The position numbers were made by a program, and so were the translations under genes. 64,000 bases of DNA from assembly GCF_000368025.1 (NCBI RefSeq), contig NZ_KB849212.1, positions 104,374 through 168,373 on the forward strand. The letters are read 5' to 3'. The notes under the pieces are model-generated. The model had not been told where the DNA came from. It did no database searches and was given only the letters and a program-made list of their open reading frames with translations. This stretch comes from Acinetobacter parvus DSM 16617 = CIP 108168 (GTDB taxonomy: Bacteria > Pseudomonadota > Gammaproteobacteria > Pseudomonadales > Moraxellaceae). Positions 8,189 to 17,020 of this stretch are shown in pieces (the stretch's first letter is position 1; each line of letters begins with the position of its first letter).

Positions 8189-10144
8189 TTAGCCATTTGG
8201 TCGAGTCACAATCGGGAAAATTGAATCTGGACGTTTAAACATTGCAAAGAATTTTCCAATTTTCAGTGGATTACCTTTGACTTTACTGTCTTTAGAAAGC
8301 AGGACTTTTACCCCTTCTATTTGACCTGTAATCATTTTTAGATATAAGGGCTTGGTTAAGGTTAATGTAGGGCAATCCAATGCCAAATCTTTACTTTCAT
8401 CATAACGCTTAAACTGCATGACTGAGTTTTCAACCCATAATGAAAAATGCTCTTTGGTATCCGACAAAACCAGATTGATACACTGGTTTTCATTTTTTAA
8501 ATTTTCCACATCTAAATTTGTCGCCATAGCTTCAAGAAATCTTTCAGTTGGTGTATGAATCAATAAATCACTCGGATCAGAAGTATTTTGTAGGGGTACA
8601 TTATTTTGTAGCTCTTGAGCGCCCACCAAAAAGAAATTACGCCAAGTTGAAGCCTCAGCAGCATAGCCCAATTGACGATAAGTATTCGCCAATAAGTCTT
8701 TTGCTTGTTGGTTTTGAGGGTTATTCAACACAATATGTTTTAAAATCTCGGCAGCCCATCTATAGTCAGCTTGAGCGTAGGCATCCCGCGCATTTTTCAA
8801 TGCATTGTTCTCCCCACCTGCTAACTCAATATATTTTTTTGCAACAGCTTTAGGGGGTAATGGATCTAAATTGGAAGGATGGGCATCGAACCATCCCATA
8901 TAATATTGGTATACTGCTTTTACATTATGTTTTAGGGTTCCATAATAGCCATGAGCATATAGTTTTTGATCAAGTGCCGCTGGAAGCTTAATTTTTTCGG
9001 CAATTTCAGCGCCATTAAAACCAGAGTTCATATATCTCACCGTCTGATCATGCGTGAACTTATAAACATCTCGCTGGGTTTTAATAAAATCTTGAATATT
9101 GTCATTGCCCCAGACAGGCCAATGATGCTGTGCAATCAATACATCGGATGCTTTGGCATGCTGCATTGCTTGGTCTAGATAGCCCACCCATTTTAAGGCA
9201 TCACGGACTTTAGCACCCCGAAGGGTATAAAGATTATGCATGGTATGAGATAGAATTTCTGCGCCGTTATAAAGTTTCAATGATGGGATAGAGAACGTTA
9301 ATTCTGCTGGTGCTTCTGAACCCGGCACGTTATAAAACACAAAATCCAAGCCATCAACCGTCATTTTCTGTTCTGGTTGAGTGATCAGTTGTGTAGGCTC
9401 AAGGATGCCCATTTTTCCCACAGCAACAGCCTTACCTAAACCTGTATCCACCAATCCTTCCGCATTTTTAGGTAGAAAAGTTCCATACATATAAGTCGCA
9501 CGACGTATCATGGCTGAACCTGCCATCACATTTTCACTGGTCGCTTCTTCCATAAAGCCTTTTGGCGCAATAATTGGAGTTTTTCTAGCGTTAATTTCTT
9601 CGCTAGAAAGAACGCCTAATGCACCACCAAAATGATCGATATGGCTATGGGTAAAGATAATGGCTGAAATTTTTTGCTCACCTAAATGCTGTCTAGCAAA
9701 TTTAAGTGCTGCTTCAGCCGTTTCTTTAGAGGTTAATGTATCCACAATAATCCAGCCAGTATCACCCTGAATGATGGTCATATTTGCCAAATCAAAACCA
9801 CGAATTTGCCAAACTCGATCTGTTACTTTAAATAGCCCAACATTGTTGTTTAATTTTGCTTGTCGCCATAGAGTGGGATTAACGGTATTTGGTGCTTGAT
9901 CTTGTAAAAAACTAAATGCATCAAAATCCCAGATAACATTGCCTTTCTCACTTTTAATTTGACCTGTTGGCTTGGCAATAAAGCCCTTTTGAGCCTGATT
10001 AAACTCAGTCATATCCTCTAAGTTATACTTCGCCTTATATGTATTATTTGATTCAATGACCGCTTTTTCTACTACAGTATTTGCTGCAAAAACAGAAAAT
10101 GGCAGAATAAGCATCAATGAAACTGTTAAAAACTTAATTTTCAT
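8189..10144 (-). CDS. Alkyl sulfatase (SdsA1/YjcS-type metallo-beta-lactamase fold)
   Basis: This enzyme hydrolyses primary alkyl sulfates such as dodecyl sulfate. Order: signal peptide (MKIKFLTVSLMLILPFSVFA), metallo-beta-lactamase domain from about residue 100 with the zinc motif THSHIDHFGG and a later NLYTLRGA segment, an alpha-helical dimerization region (DAHPSNLDPLPP, DAYAQADYRWAAEILKHIV) and a C-terminal SCP2-like domain. The length (651 aa) fits the family. The location is probably periplasmic. AGGAAAG precedes the ATG. An ISAba1-like element ends 26 bp upstream with an outward promoter facing this gene, so expression may be IS-driven. It stands alone, with no sulfate transporter or regulator beside it. 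Confidence 0.88.
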   Translation of the reverse strand: MKIKFLTVSLMLILPFSVFAANTVVEKAVIESNNTYKAKYNLEDMTEFNQAQKGFIAKPTGQIKSEKGNVIWDFDAFSFLQDQAPNTVNPTLWRQAKLNNNVGLFKVTDRVWQIRGFDLANMTIIQGDTGWIIVDTLTSKETAEAALKFARQHLGEQKISAIIFTHSHIDHFGGALGVLSSEEINARKTPIIAPKGFMEEATSENVMAGSAMIRRATYMYGTFLPKNAEGLVDTGLGKAVAVGKMGILEPTQLITQPEQKMTVDGLDFVFYNVPGSEAPAELTFSIPSLKLYNGAEILSHTMHNLYTLRGAKVRDALKWVGYLDQAMQHAKASDVLIAQHHWPVWGNDNIQDFIKTQRDVYKFTHDQTVRYMNSGFNGAEIAEKIKLPAALDQKLYAHGYYGTLKHNVKAVYQYYMGWFDAHPSNLDPLPPKAVAKKYIELAGGENNALKNARDAYAQADYRWAAEILKHIVLNNPQNQQAKDLLANTYRQLGYAAEASTWRNFFLVGAQELQNNVPLQNTSDPSDLLIHTPTERFLEAMATNLDVENLKNENQCINLVLSDTKEHFSLWVENSVMQFKRYDESKDLALDCPTLTLTKPLYLKMITGQIEGVKVLLSKDSKVKGNPLKIGKFFAMFKRPDSIFPIVTRPNG

Positions 10145-10201
10145 CTTCTTTCCTTTTTTTAAATATCCACTTTGTACACGACAAAAAAATATAACTCATT
10201 G

Positions 10202-10229
10202 AAATAATGGCATAATACTTGTTTTCTGA
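10202..10229 (-). promoter_or_regulatory. Outward promoter of the ISAba1-like element, facing the alkyl sulfatase
   Basis: On the reverse strand TCAGAA, a 16-bp spacer and TTATTT lie at the same place as the published ISAba1 outward promoter (TTAGAA-16-TTATTT, from memory), with one changed base in the -35. It points at the sulfatase ATG at 10144, the geometry by which ISAba1 drives beta-lactamase genes. Activity is inferred. Confidence 0.65.
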
Positions 10230-10237
10230 CGACGAAT

Positions 10238-11331
10238 ATGATGACACATTTCAATGAGTTACATCTCATCTTAAACAAATATCTAAAGTGGAACAAGTCA
10301 CATGTAAAATGTTTTACACTGATTATGATTGCATTAATTGTAAAACAGACATGTAATCTTTCTTCTGCATCTAAAGCCTTACCCATCAAGTGCTTACCAC
10401 AATCATTTTATCGACGTATACAACGCTTCTTTGCAGGTCAGTATTTTGATTATCGTCAAATTTCTCAGTTAATTTTCAATATATTTTCATTCGACAAAGT
10501 GCAACTGACTTTAGATAGAACCAATTGGAAATGGGGAAAACGAGATATCAATATCTTGATGTTAGCCATCGTCTATCGTGGAATAGCGATACCTATTGTT
10601 TGGACATTGCTCAATAAACGTGGAAATTCAGATACAAAAGAGCGTATTGCTTTGATTCAACGCTTTATCTCTATTTTTGGTAAAGACCGTATTGTGAATG
10701 TGTTCGCAGACAGAGAATTTATCGGCGAGAAATGGTTTACATGGTTAATTGAAAATGACATTAACTTTTGTATACGTGTTAAAAAAACTTCATTGTGACC
10801 AATCACTTAGCCAAGAATCATAAAATTAGTGATTTATTTCGTCATCTTCAAGTTGGTCAAACTGAATGTCGTAAACGACGTATTTGGGTTGGTCGAGTGA
10901 AACTGTATATTAGTGCGCTACGATTAGAAGATGGAGAACTTTTACTTGTTGTTTCTCCTATGTTTAATGCTTCTGCTATTCGTGATTATGCATTACGCTG
11001 GGAAATCGAAACCTTATTTAGTTGTCTCAAAGGACGTGGATTCAATCTTGAAAATAATCGTTTAACAGACCCTAGACGAGTCAAGAAATTGATAGCAGTA
11101 CTAGCTATCGGTTTCTGTTGGTGCTATTTAACAGGTGAATGGCAACATGATCGAAAAAAAGCGATAAAAATAAAGAAGCATGGACGACTTTCAGTAAGTT
11201 TATTTCGATACGGTTTGGACTATGTTCAAATGGCTATTCTACGTTTGATTGGTTTTGGAAAAAAAGAAGAATTTAAGAAAGTGCTCGCAATTTTAAGGAA
11301 GAAAAAGCCTGATAGGACAAGGACCCTATGA
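10238..11331 (+). CDS. ISAba1-like transposase in two frames
   Basis: The first frame (10238-10798, 186 aa) begins MTHFNELHLILNKYLKWNKS and carries the DDE aspartates at LTLDRTNWKWG and VNVFADREFIG. The second (10795-11331) holds the YREK-like end, YALRWEIETLFSCLKGRGFN. The switch occurs at a run of seven A (about 10783), where continuous coding would need eight. ISAba1 was first described with two overlapping frames, so this may be programmed frameshifting; alternatively one base was lost. All catalytic motifs are present. Confidence 0.8.
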
Positions 11332-11439
11332 AATTTGTCGTGTACAGAGTTTCAACACAATTAAATCTGGATATAAATCCATTAGATTCTCGCATTTTTC
11401 TAGTGCAATATAAAATAGTTCTAGCCGTTTATTCATTAA

Positions 11440-11712
11440 TCACTTCACCTGTTTTAAATTTTCTTTGTTTGGAACAAAATACTGTGTACCACCACCTTTT
11501 GCTGGATAAGGTTTATTCGGATCAGTCCATGTATCAACAATTTCTTTAGCTTTTGATTTAAGCACCTCTGTTTCCTTTACTGGAGCAAAAGTAATTGGCA
11601 CTCTTCCTGCTGGGTTAATTCCTAAATGGTTTGCTGGAGTACCAACTGGTGCAAAATAATTGCCAATTCTACCATCTTTAATATGTTGCACATATTTTTC
11701 ATCTATTTTCAA
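11440..11712 (-). pseudogene. Orphan C-terminal tail of a polymorphic toxin-like protein
   Basis: The 90-residue product has no signal peptide and reads like the end of a larger protein: RIGNYFAPVGTPANHLGINP, VDTWTDPNKPYPAKGGGTQY, FVPNKENL. The YFAPxGTP...DTW...GGGTQYF pattern recalls C-terminal toxin domains of polymorphic toxins (TNT-like NAD glycohydrolases are one possibility), but this is uncertain. The natural N-terminal delivery region is missing. Just upstream, 11713-11780 carries a short antitoxin-like start (VNIKPIKNDVELTNAF, HigA-like) that ends in a stop, so the junction may be a rearrangement. No immunity gene is recognised. Confidence 0.4.
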
Positions 11713-11859
11713 TATCGAATAAAAGCGTTAGTAAGTTCAACATCATTTTTAATTGGTTTAATATTCACTGATATTTCCTCATTCTTATAGTGTCCTCCAA
11801 TTCCCAATACCTAGAAACAGGAGGATAGACATCAATATAGCTATTCTAATTTACGAGTA

Positions 11860-13101
11860 TTATTTCAGCTTTGAATAAAACTTATTCTTACTATCATACT
11901 GATAAGGTACAATTTTATTTACTTTAACCATCTGACTATTGTCGTTCAAATCCGTTCCCTGATATTGAATCTGGAATGGATAAAATGGTTGTCCATTTTT
12001 GTTAACTTTGATTGCTGAAGAATAGCCGTACTCTGGTTGTTCTGAAACTTTTCCTTCTTCGAACATTTGTTCAACAATATAGTCGTCTTCATTTAACAGA
12101 AGAAGTGACCACACGCTTTCCCCATAACCATTGCCGTAATAACCATCAATGGTATAGCTTCCTAGTGTATTGTTTCCAAAAGCTTGTAAGTTCTTTTTAA
12201 ATTCTTGAGCATTCCATGAGGTTCGACCATATCCCTCTATACTTTCAATTCCCCCTTGGGCTGTTTTTGAAATCATTTGGAATTGTCCATTGTCCAATTT
12301 TTTAAAGAGATATAATTCCAAAGTGCCTCGTGTAGCATGTGAAGTTTCTATCCTCCCTTCGATTGCTAAAGTCACTTCCACAGGGACTAAATAACGGGCT
12401 TCCCCCTGCATATTCTGGTAAGTAATAATAGGCGCGATACTGATTACAGCATCAGTGAGATCATCCAAGTCGCTAGGCTTATTAACATAGTAGTATTTGC
12501 CACTTCCCCAGTAATCATCTTTTCCTCTTTCTCTGGATGATGTCACTTTATAAAAACTTCGAGCAACGGTATCTGTACTTAGGTTAGGGAGTACAACTTG
12601 CTTAAAGTTCTTAGGTTCAAGCTTGGATGTATCATAGTATTTAATGGCTGTTGTAGCTGTTTGTACTGATGTCGTTTGAACAGCATTGAGCTGCTGTGCT
12701 TTATTAGCCTGCAATACATTGTATAACTTGACCGCTTCAGGTTGTCCCTGCCGTGCAGCACTTTGCAACAAGGTAACGCCCTTTTTTGCATCCTGTGGTA
12801 CACCATCCCCATTAAGATACATGACTGCTAATGCGTACTGTGAAGGAGCAAAACCATTCACTGCTGCCTTGGAAAACCATTCAGCCGCTTTTTTATGATC
12901 TACAGGTACACCTTTCTTTCCTAAGTAGTAAAGCATTCCCATATTATGGTGACTTTGATTATTATCTCCTTTGGTCACGACTTGTGACAGTACATAGTTC
13001 AGTCCTGCCGACAGGTTCACTTTCTTGGTTTCAGCAGATACTGTTGAACTGGTCATTACCATACTGTTAGCGACAGCAAGATGGAGTATTAATTTTTTCA
13101 T
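11860..13101 (-). CDS. Secreted Sel1-repeat protein of unknown function
   Basis: The start at 13101 gives a signal peptide (MKKLILHLAVANSMVMTSST, cut near VSA). Residues about 40-130 hold Sel1-like repeats: MGMLYYLGKKGVPVDHKKAA, ALAVMYLNGDGVPQDAKKGV, LLQSAARQGQPEAVKLY. The last roughly 230 residues (from LEPKNFKQVV) have no domain I recognise; they look beta-rich and include YWGSGKYYYVNKPSDLDDL. It probably sits in the periplasm. The upstream lipoprotein gene stop lies 17 bp before this start, so the two form an operon. Sel1 proteins often accompany secreted effectors, but no secretion gene is near. Confidence 0.6.
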   Translation of the reverse strand: MKKLILHLAVANSMVMTSSTVSAETKKVNLSAGLNYVLSQVVTKGDNNQSHHNMGMLYYLGKKGVPVDHKKAAEWFSKAAVNGFAPSQYALAVMYLNGDGVPQDAKKGVTLLQSAARQGQPEAVKLYNVLQANKAQQLNAVQTTSVQTATTAIKYYDTSKLEPKNFKQVVLPNLSTDTVARSFYKVTSSRERGKDDYWGSGKYYYVNKPSDLDDLTDAVISIAPIITYQNMQGEARYLVPVEVTLAIEGRIETSHATRGTLELYLFKKLDNGQFQMISKTAQGGIESIEGYGRTSWNAQEFKKNLQAFGNNTLGSYTIDGYYGNGYGESVWSLLLLNEDDYIVEQMFEEGKVSEQPEYGYSSAIKVNKNGQPFYPFQIQYQGTDLNDNSQMVKVNKIVPYQYDSKNKFYSKLK

Positions 13102-13117
13102 CTGATTCTTATCCTTA

Positions 13118-14686
13118 TTAATCATTCACATTAAACCAGTAGGAATATTCTTTAGGCTGACCATTCACCAAGACATTGCTGAGTTTGACGTCGTAGATCA
13201 CATTCAGTTTCAAATCGTCAAAGCTAAACTGGATATGGTTAGGAACTCCGATATTTTCATAGCGGATATTACTGATTTTCTGTTTAACTCCACTACTTCG
13301 TTCAGTGACGACAACAGTAGCTTTGGCATAATCCACATTTCGATTGGCAAAGAAATTCTTTTGATCGGTTAAAACTGAAATCGAGAGAATTGAACCCGCC
13401 ATATAATATTTGGCTGGATAGTTGTGGTAGGGATAGGCAATCACACCGAGTGGTGCAGTGGTTGGATTGTCGAAGGGATAAACCACTTTGTAGGACGTAC
13501 CGACCACATAAGGGAATCGGGTATCTTTAAATGATGGCGCATTAACTGAACCATACGCCGATTTTTGTAAGAAAGGATTCAGCATCCAGAGGCGATGCCC
13601 CACATCTCCTGCAAACAGATTTAATTTGTCATGCACCATATTGGTAATGCTTTCGGCAGGTGAATAGTCATATTTATTCTGTCTTACCCCCATTTCCAAA
13701 CTACTGGTCCTTGCACCTACCGCACCAATATCTGAATAGCAGTTTGTGTTTGATTCTGGGTAATGGGTCAAGATGTTGTTTGCAGCAAGAATCAGCGCCG
13801 TCTGCATCATCTCATCTTCATGGGCATAGTCGTATGTAATACTTGGCAGCCCATGCAAGGCACGAACCGTATTGATTTCATTTAAAAATTCATTTCTAAA
13901 ATTTGCACTGAGCTTGCCTGCATAACAGTTGTTGATATCGGGTGCCTCGCTCATGGATGAAGCTTTAAATACATCAAAACTGATGGTCAGGCTCTCTGCT
14001 GCCAGTGTTTTGGTATCACCCTCCTGGGTGAGTTTAAGGGTACATGCCCCCGCACCAATCCCCTTGAGTTCTCCCAGACTATACGTACAGGTTGATGAAG
14101 AAAGGCTACTGATCGTGACAGGAAGTTTGGCACTTGATTCAGCATCCAGTGAATACACACTCTCCGTCAGGATATATTTGATTTTTAGTGGGGTAATGGT
14201 TTGCTTGAGCTTATTCACGCACACATTATTTTCTAGATATTGCTCAGCCGCACAACTCACATTGACGGTCATGCTGCTATTCAGTGCTAGAACTTTTGCC
14301 GTCCCTGCCTGTGTCAATACCAGATTACACTGACCGACTTTATGCGCTTTAAGTTCACCGCCACTTACACTACAGATGTTGGGTGTGTTACTGCTAAACG
14401 TTACTACTAGACCTTGATCTGTTTGCAGCGATAATGGATAGCGTTGACCTTGAATCAGCGTACTGAATGGTAGTGACTGAATATTCTGCACTACCTTGTT
14501 TTTACATACACCCTCTTCCAGATATTGGCTTTCAACACAGGTCACGGGCTTAGGGATTGGATTGCCATTATCTGGATTATCCGTTCCACCGCCATTGGAT
14601 GAACTTGAATCTCCACCACACCCGACCATTGCTGTACTGATTGCCATCATTAGAACTGATGGCATGAACGATTTTGAAATCATCAT
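13118..14686 (-). CDS. Lipoprotein with repeated Ig-like segments and a CAP/SCP domain
   Basis: A lipobox (STAMVGC-GG) follows the signal peptide and a Gly/Ser/Asn/Pro linker. Two similar segments of about 90 residues follow (CVESQYLEEGVCKNKVVQNI and CAAEQYLENNVCVNKLKQTI), each with a C-x6-7-E-x-VC motif and a beta-rich SxT-C-x-LGELK region. From about residue 260 comes a CAP domain: NEINTVRALHGLPSITYDYA, HEDEMMQTALILAANNILTH. CAP proteins are usually extracellular; their enzyme activity is mostly unknown. It is coupled to the downstream Sel1 gene and preceded by a membrane-protein gene on the same strand. The three may work as a unit at the envelope (inference). Confidence 0.65.
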   Translation of the reverse strand: MMISKSFMPSVLMMAISTAMVGCGGDSSSSNGGGTDNPDNGNPIPKPVTCVESQYLEEGVCKNKVVQNIQSLPFSTLIQGQRYPLSLQTDQGLVVTFSSNTPNICSVSGGELKAHKVGQCNLVLTQAGTAKVLALNSSMTVNVSCAAEQYLENNVCVNKLKQTITPLKIKYILTESVYSLDAESSAKLPVTISSLSSSTCTYSLGELKGIGAGACTLKLTQEGDTKTLAAESLTISFDVFKASSMSEAPDINNCYAGKLSANFRNEFLNEINTVRALHGLPSITYDYAHEDEMMQTALILAANNILTHYPESNTNCYSDIGAVGARTSSLEMGVRQNKYDYSPAESITNMVHDKLNLFAGDVGHRLWMLNPFLQKSAYGSVNAPSFKDTRFPYVVGTSYKVVYPFDNPTTAPLGVIAYPYHNYPAKYYMAGSILSISVLTDQKNFFANRNVDYAKATVVVTERSSGVKQKISNIRYENIGVPNHIQFSFDDLKLNVIYDVKLSNVLVNGQPKEYSYWFNVND

Positions 14687-14716
14687 GATTGACTGCCTTA
14701 AATTTTTATATTGTTG

Positions 14717-15325
14717 TTATTGATAATGATCCGCTGATAGTAGCTGACGGATTTCACTGGCCATTTGTGGACTACGCCAAGGAAATAGGACTTTTAGGCT
14801 GTAATTCGGTTTGAATGGATCTCGTGTGCCAATATTGACTTGAAACTCTCGTTTCATTGGTGTGCGATGAACTTGTTGATTGACATGTGTTCCCATCATT
14901 GGATTGCTGATCACAGTGGTCGTGGTTCTAAAGTTATCTTCGACTAAGTTGTAGTGTCCAACGGAGGTGATGTAATCAAAGGGATATTTCACGAGGCGTT
15001 GATCTGGCTGATCAAACAGGATAATGGTTTTATCTTGGCTGTTAATCCAAACACCACGGTTTTGATAATTAAAAGTTTCTCCTTGACGCTTCAGTTGTTC
15101 AGTCATCCCGTCAAAGTAGGTATTTCCATATTCATAAAGGTAGTAAAGAATCACAAACCAGAACAGGTCAAAGCCAAAGAAGATGTAACCGAAAGCACCA
15201 AAGGAGAAGATTTTGGCAACGATGAGAAAGATCACGATGGGTAAGATCACACATTTTATAAAGAGCTTAGATTTTTGTGGGCGGTGTTCAATGGGTATGA
15301 TTTTGGGTTTGCTTAATTCAGTCAT
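14717..15325 (-). CDS. Membrane protein of unknown function
   Basis: The start at 15325 (MTELSKPKIIPIEH) is favoured over 15358, which would add a poorly coding leader. Two hydrophobic segments (FIKCVILPIVIFLIVAKIF and YIFFGFDLFWFVILYYLYEY) form an N-terminal anchor. A cytoplasmic or periplasmic domain of about 130 residues follows with NYQNRGVWINSQDKTIILFD and FDYITSVGHYNLVED, resembling PH-like membrane-associated domains (weak impression). It is the first gene of the 15.3-11.9 kb reverse cluster, 31 bp before the CAP lipoprotein gene. No family is recognised. Confidence 0.5.
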   Translation of the reverse strand: MTELSKPKIIPIEHRPQKSKLFIKCVILPIVIFLIVAKIFSFGAFGYIFFGFDLFWFVILYYLYEYGNTYFDGMTEQLKRQGETFNYQNRGVWINSQDKTIILFDQPDQRLVKYPFDYITSVGHYNLVEDNFRTTTTVISNPMMGTHVNQQVHRTPMKREFQVNIGTRDPFKPNYSLKVLFPWRSPQMASEIRQLLSADHYQ

Positions 15326-15612
15326 GGTTGTTTCCCACATGTTCAATGCAATACACAATCACCAGCAGATATAAAAAGGTTTATTTTTTATAGGCGTGAC
15401 TTAGCCATCCACCGTTGGATTGTTCTTGTAAAAATGTTGTTTGAATACAGACGAATAATAAAAATTAGCCGTATCGCCTTCGTTGCAAAGCACAACAAGG
15501 TTGAACATGGGGTGAGGCACAAATTAGAAAAAATTGGTACAGCATGAGAAGCTCCTTGTGTTAAGAAGTTCTACCAATTACTGTCAAATAATGGTGGCAG
15601 AACGAAAGAGGG

Positions 15613-15742
15613 TTGACAGACTGGAACACAAGAATCCAGCACGTCCGAAGACGTCCCCCTCCCGTTCCACCGCAGAGGGGCACGAGGGGATAAACACTAA
15701 AAGACAAGTCCTTTAATGCTCTTGTGTTGGACGGTCTGTCAA
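15613..15742 (+). ncRNA. Structured RNA, resembling phage C4 antisense-type sRNA
   Basis: A long outer stem joins TTGACAGACTGGAACACAAG (15613-15632) with 15721-15742 (CTTGTGTT...GTCTGTCAA). Inside lie a perfect hairpin ACGTC-CGAA-GACGT (15641-15654) and CCCCTC/GAGGGG pairing (15656-15661 with 15684-15689). The compensated, G+C-rich core stands out from A/T-rich flanks. Acinetobacter genomes are reported to carry many C4-like sRNAs related to phage P1 C4, and the CCGTTCCACCGCAGAGGGG-type core recalls them (memory, not checked). The strand is chosen because downstream phage-like genes are on plus. Short frames here overlap the structure and are not convincing proteins. Confidence 0.5.
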
Positions 15743-16164
15743 AACCGACTGGCAATGTAGGCCAGCGAGCCCATATTAATTTTATCCAGCGCTTTAGTCA
15801 ATTTTACAAAGCACTAAAATCTATACATTTAGATTCGCCAAATGTAATCGCATTAAGTCTTTGATTTTTCCCATAAGGTCAAATTACTCCGATCGATCGG
15901 CTCATTTTGCTTTGATGGATGAGGCTAAAATGGACTGTTGTTCTCTATTAAAATAAAACAATAAAATAAAGAATTAAATCAGGCGCAGCTCAGCTGTTAA
16001 ATTTGAAGCATTGAGATGAATCAATGCCTAATGAGCTGTTAATGAGAAGAATGAAATTTACAAAGGCTGATTTAAAGAGAGCAAACTGAAGTTCCCTCTT
16101 CTTCAGTAATATCCTATTAAATGCGATAGAATAAATAATCAGCAAAGCTCAGCGGGTCGATTGA
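15743..16164. other. Non-coding gap before the DUF2384 gene
   Basis: About 420 bp without a credible gene. It contains a palindrome CCGATCGATCGG near 15891-15902, a possible operator, and A/T-rich DNA that could hold the promoter of the gene at 16165. Nothing else stands out. Confidence 0.4.
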
Positions 16165-16518
16165 ATGAACTCAGCCAGTACAACAATGGTTTTAGCAGAA
16201 GCCGTCTTGAAAACCGCGAATTTACTTGGTCTTGGTAATACTCAACTGGCTACTGTGATGGGTCTCGATCTCATGTCGATGAACCAAATCGAATTCTCAG
16301 CTGTATTAGAACCCGCATCCCCACAAGGTGAATATGGATTATTACTGATTCGCCTTTATCAAAGCTTATCTACGTTAACGGGCGGTGATTCTGAATGGAT
16401 TGATTATTTTATGAATGCATTCAATACCGCAACCGATGGTATCCCGATTCAGCAAATTCAGAACAGAAAAGGCTTAGAGAAAGTCTTAACGGTAGTTGAA
16501 GCCCTGAACAATCGATGA
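16165..16518 (+). CDS. MbcA/ParS/Xre antitoxin-like protein (DUF2384), orphan
   Basis: This 117-residue protein begins with an Xre-like HTH region (AEAVLKTANLLGLGNTQLAT, VMGLD) and ends with a DUF2384 toxin-binding segment (LIRLYQSLSTLTGGDSEWID, FMNAFNTATDGIPIQQIQNR, KGLEKVLTVVEAL). DUF2384 proteins normally pair with RES-domain toxins that attack NAD. No RES gene is adjacent on either side, so it is an orphan here, perhaps a regulator of this mobile module. The start at 16165 is weakly supported (GGGTCGATTGA before the ATG). Confidence 0.65.
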   Translation: MNSASTTMVLAEAVLKTANLLGLGNTQLATVMGLDLMSMNQIEFSAVLEPASPQGEYGLLLIRLYQSLSTLTGGDSEWIDYFMNAFNTATDGIPIQQIQNRKGLEKVLTVVEALNNR

Positions 16519-16739
16519 TTTATTTAACTCATTCTTTTAGCGAATCAACCTCGATTTGATGGATTAGAAATTCTGATCATCATTTTCATCACTTCCGTTA
16601 AAAACACAGCAAAGATTAAAATTTGTGCTCAACACATCGCCATAAACATGATTCACAATCAAATTCCCAGCCGTCAAAAATTTAAAATATCTCCAGCAGA
16701 ATCAATCAATTAATTAATGTTAAGATATGTAAAAAGATC

Positions 16740-16990
16740 CAATAACAGCGTTGACAGCTCAAGCGATACCCAGTTAAGCTAACTCTACACAGCAAAATCT
16801 GTGTTCAGGCGTAGGAAACCTGATATTATCTAGGTGCAAATAAATGTCGCACTTGCGGCTATTTTTTTGTCTACTGTTTAGCAGTCGTTATGGCAGTTTG
16901 ACAGGACAACCGTAAGGTTGGCTGAGCCTAGATTCAGTATTTCCTACTCCTGTTAAGCTGCCACCATCATCGTAGGAAAATGATGGCGGT
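16740..16990 (+). promoter_or_regulatory. Structured leader upstream of the small phage-like gene
   Basis: The 500-bp gap 16519-17020 has no gene but is structured. CGTAGGAAA occurs at about 16811 and 16970, and TATCTAGG at about 16828 and 17004. CCATCAT/ATGATGG form a hairpin (16963-16985) just before the next gene's ribosome site. A hairpin-plus-T-run lies near 16840-16868. This looks like a regulatory leader or a further small RNA; which is not resolved. Confidence 0.35.
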
Positions 16991-17020
16991 AAGTAATTAA
17001 ACTTATCTAGGATTACTGCT

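Larger units (their letters stand above)
10170..11349 (+). mobile_element. Complete ISAba1-like IS4-family insertion sequence (1180 bp)
   Basis: The ends are CTTTGTACACGAC at 10170 and its near-inverse GTCGTGTACAGAG ending at 11349, giving 1180 bp, the known ISAba1 length. The interior encodes an ISAba1-type transposase. The 9-bp flanks (AAATATCCA left, TTTCAACAC right) do not match, so no target duplication is visible; recombination with another copy, or an IS-mediated deletion, is likely. It carries an outward promoter at the left end. Confidence 0.85.

Noticed and set aside
9361..9420. A beta-lactamase reading of the metallo-beta-lactamase fold at 8189-10144
   Set aside because: Length, C-terminal SCP2-like domain and family blocks fit alkyl sulfatases rather than antibiotic hydrolases.
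11713..11790. HigA-like antitoxin gene
   Set aside because: Only about 18 residues of similarity are open before a stop; too short to claim a gene.
15534..15755. Short frames on both strands (60 and 64 codons)
   Set aside because: They overlap a strongly paired RNA structure, lack ribosome sites and have no protein-like pattern; the RNA explains the conservation better.
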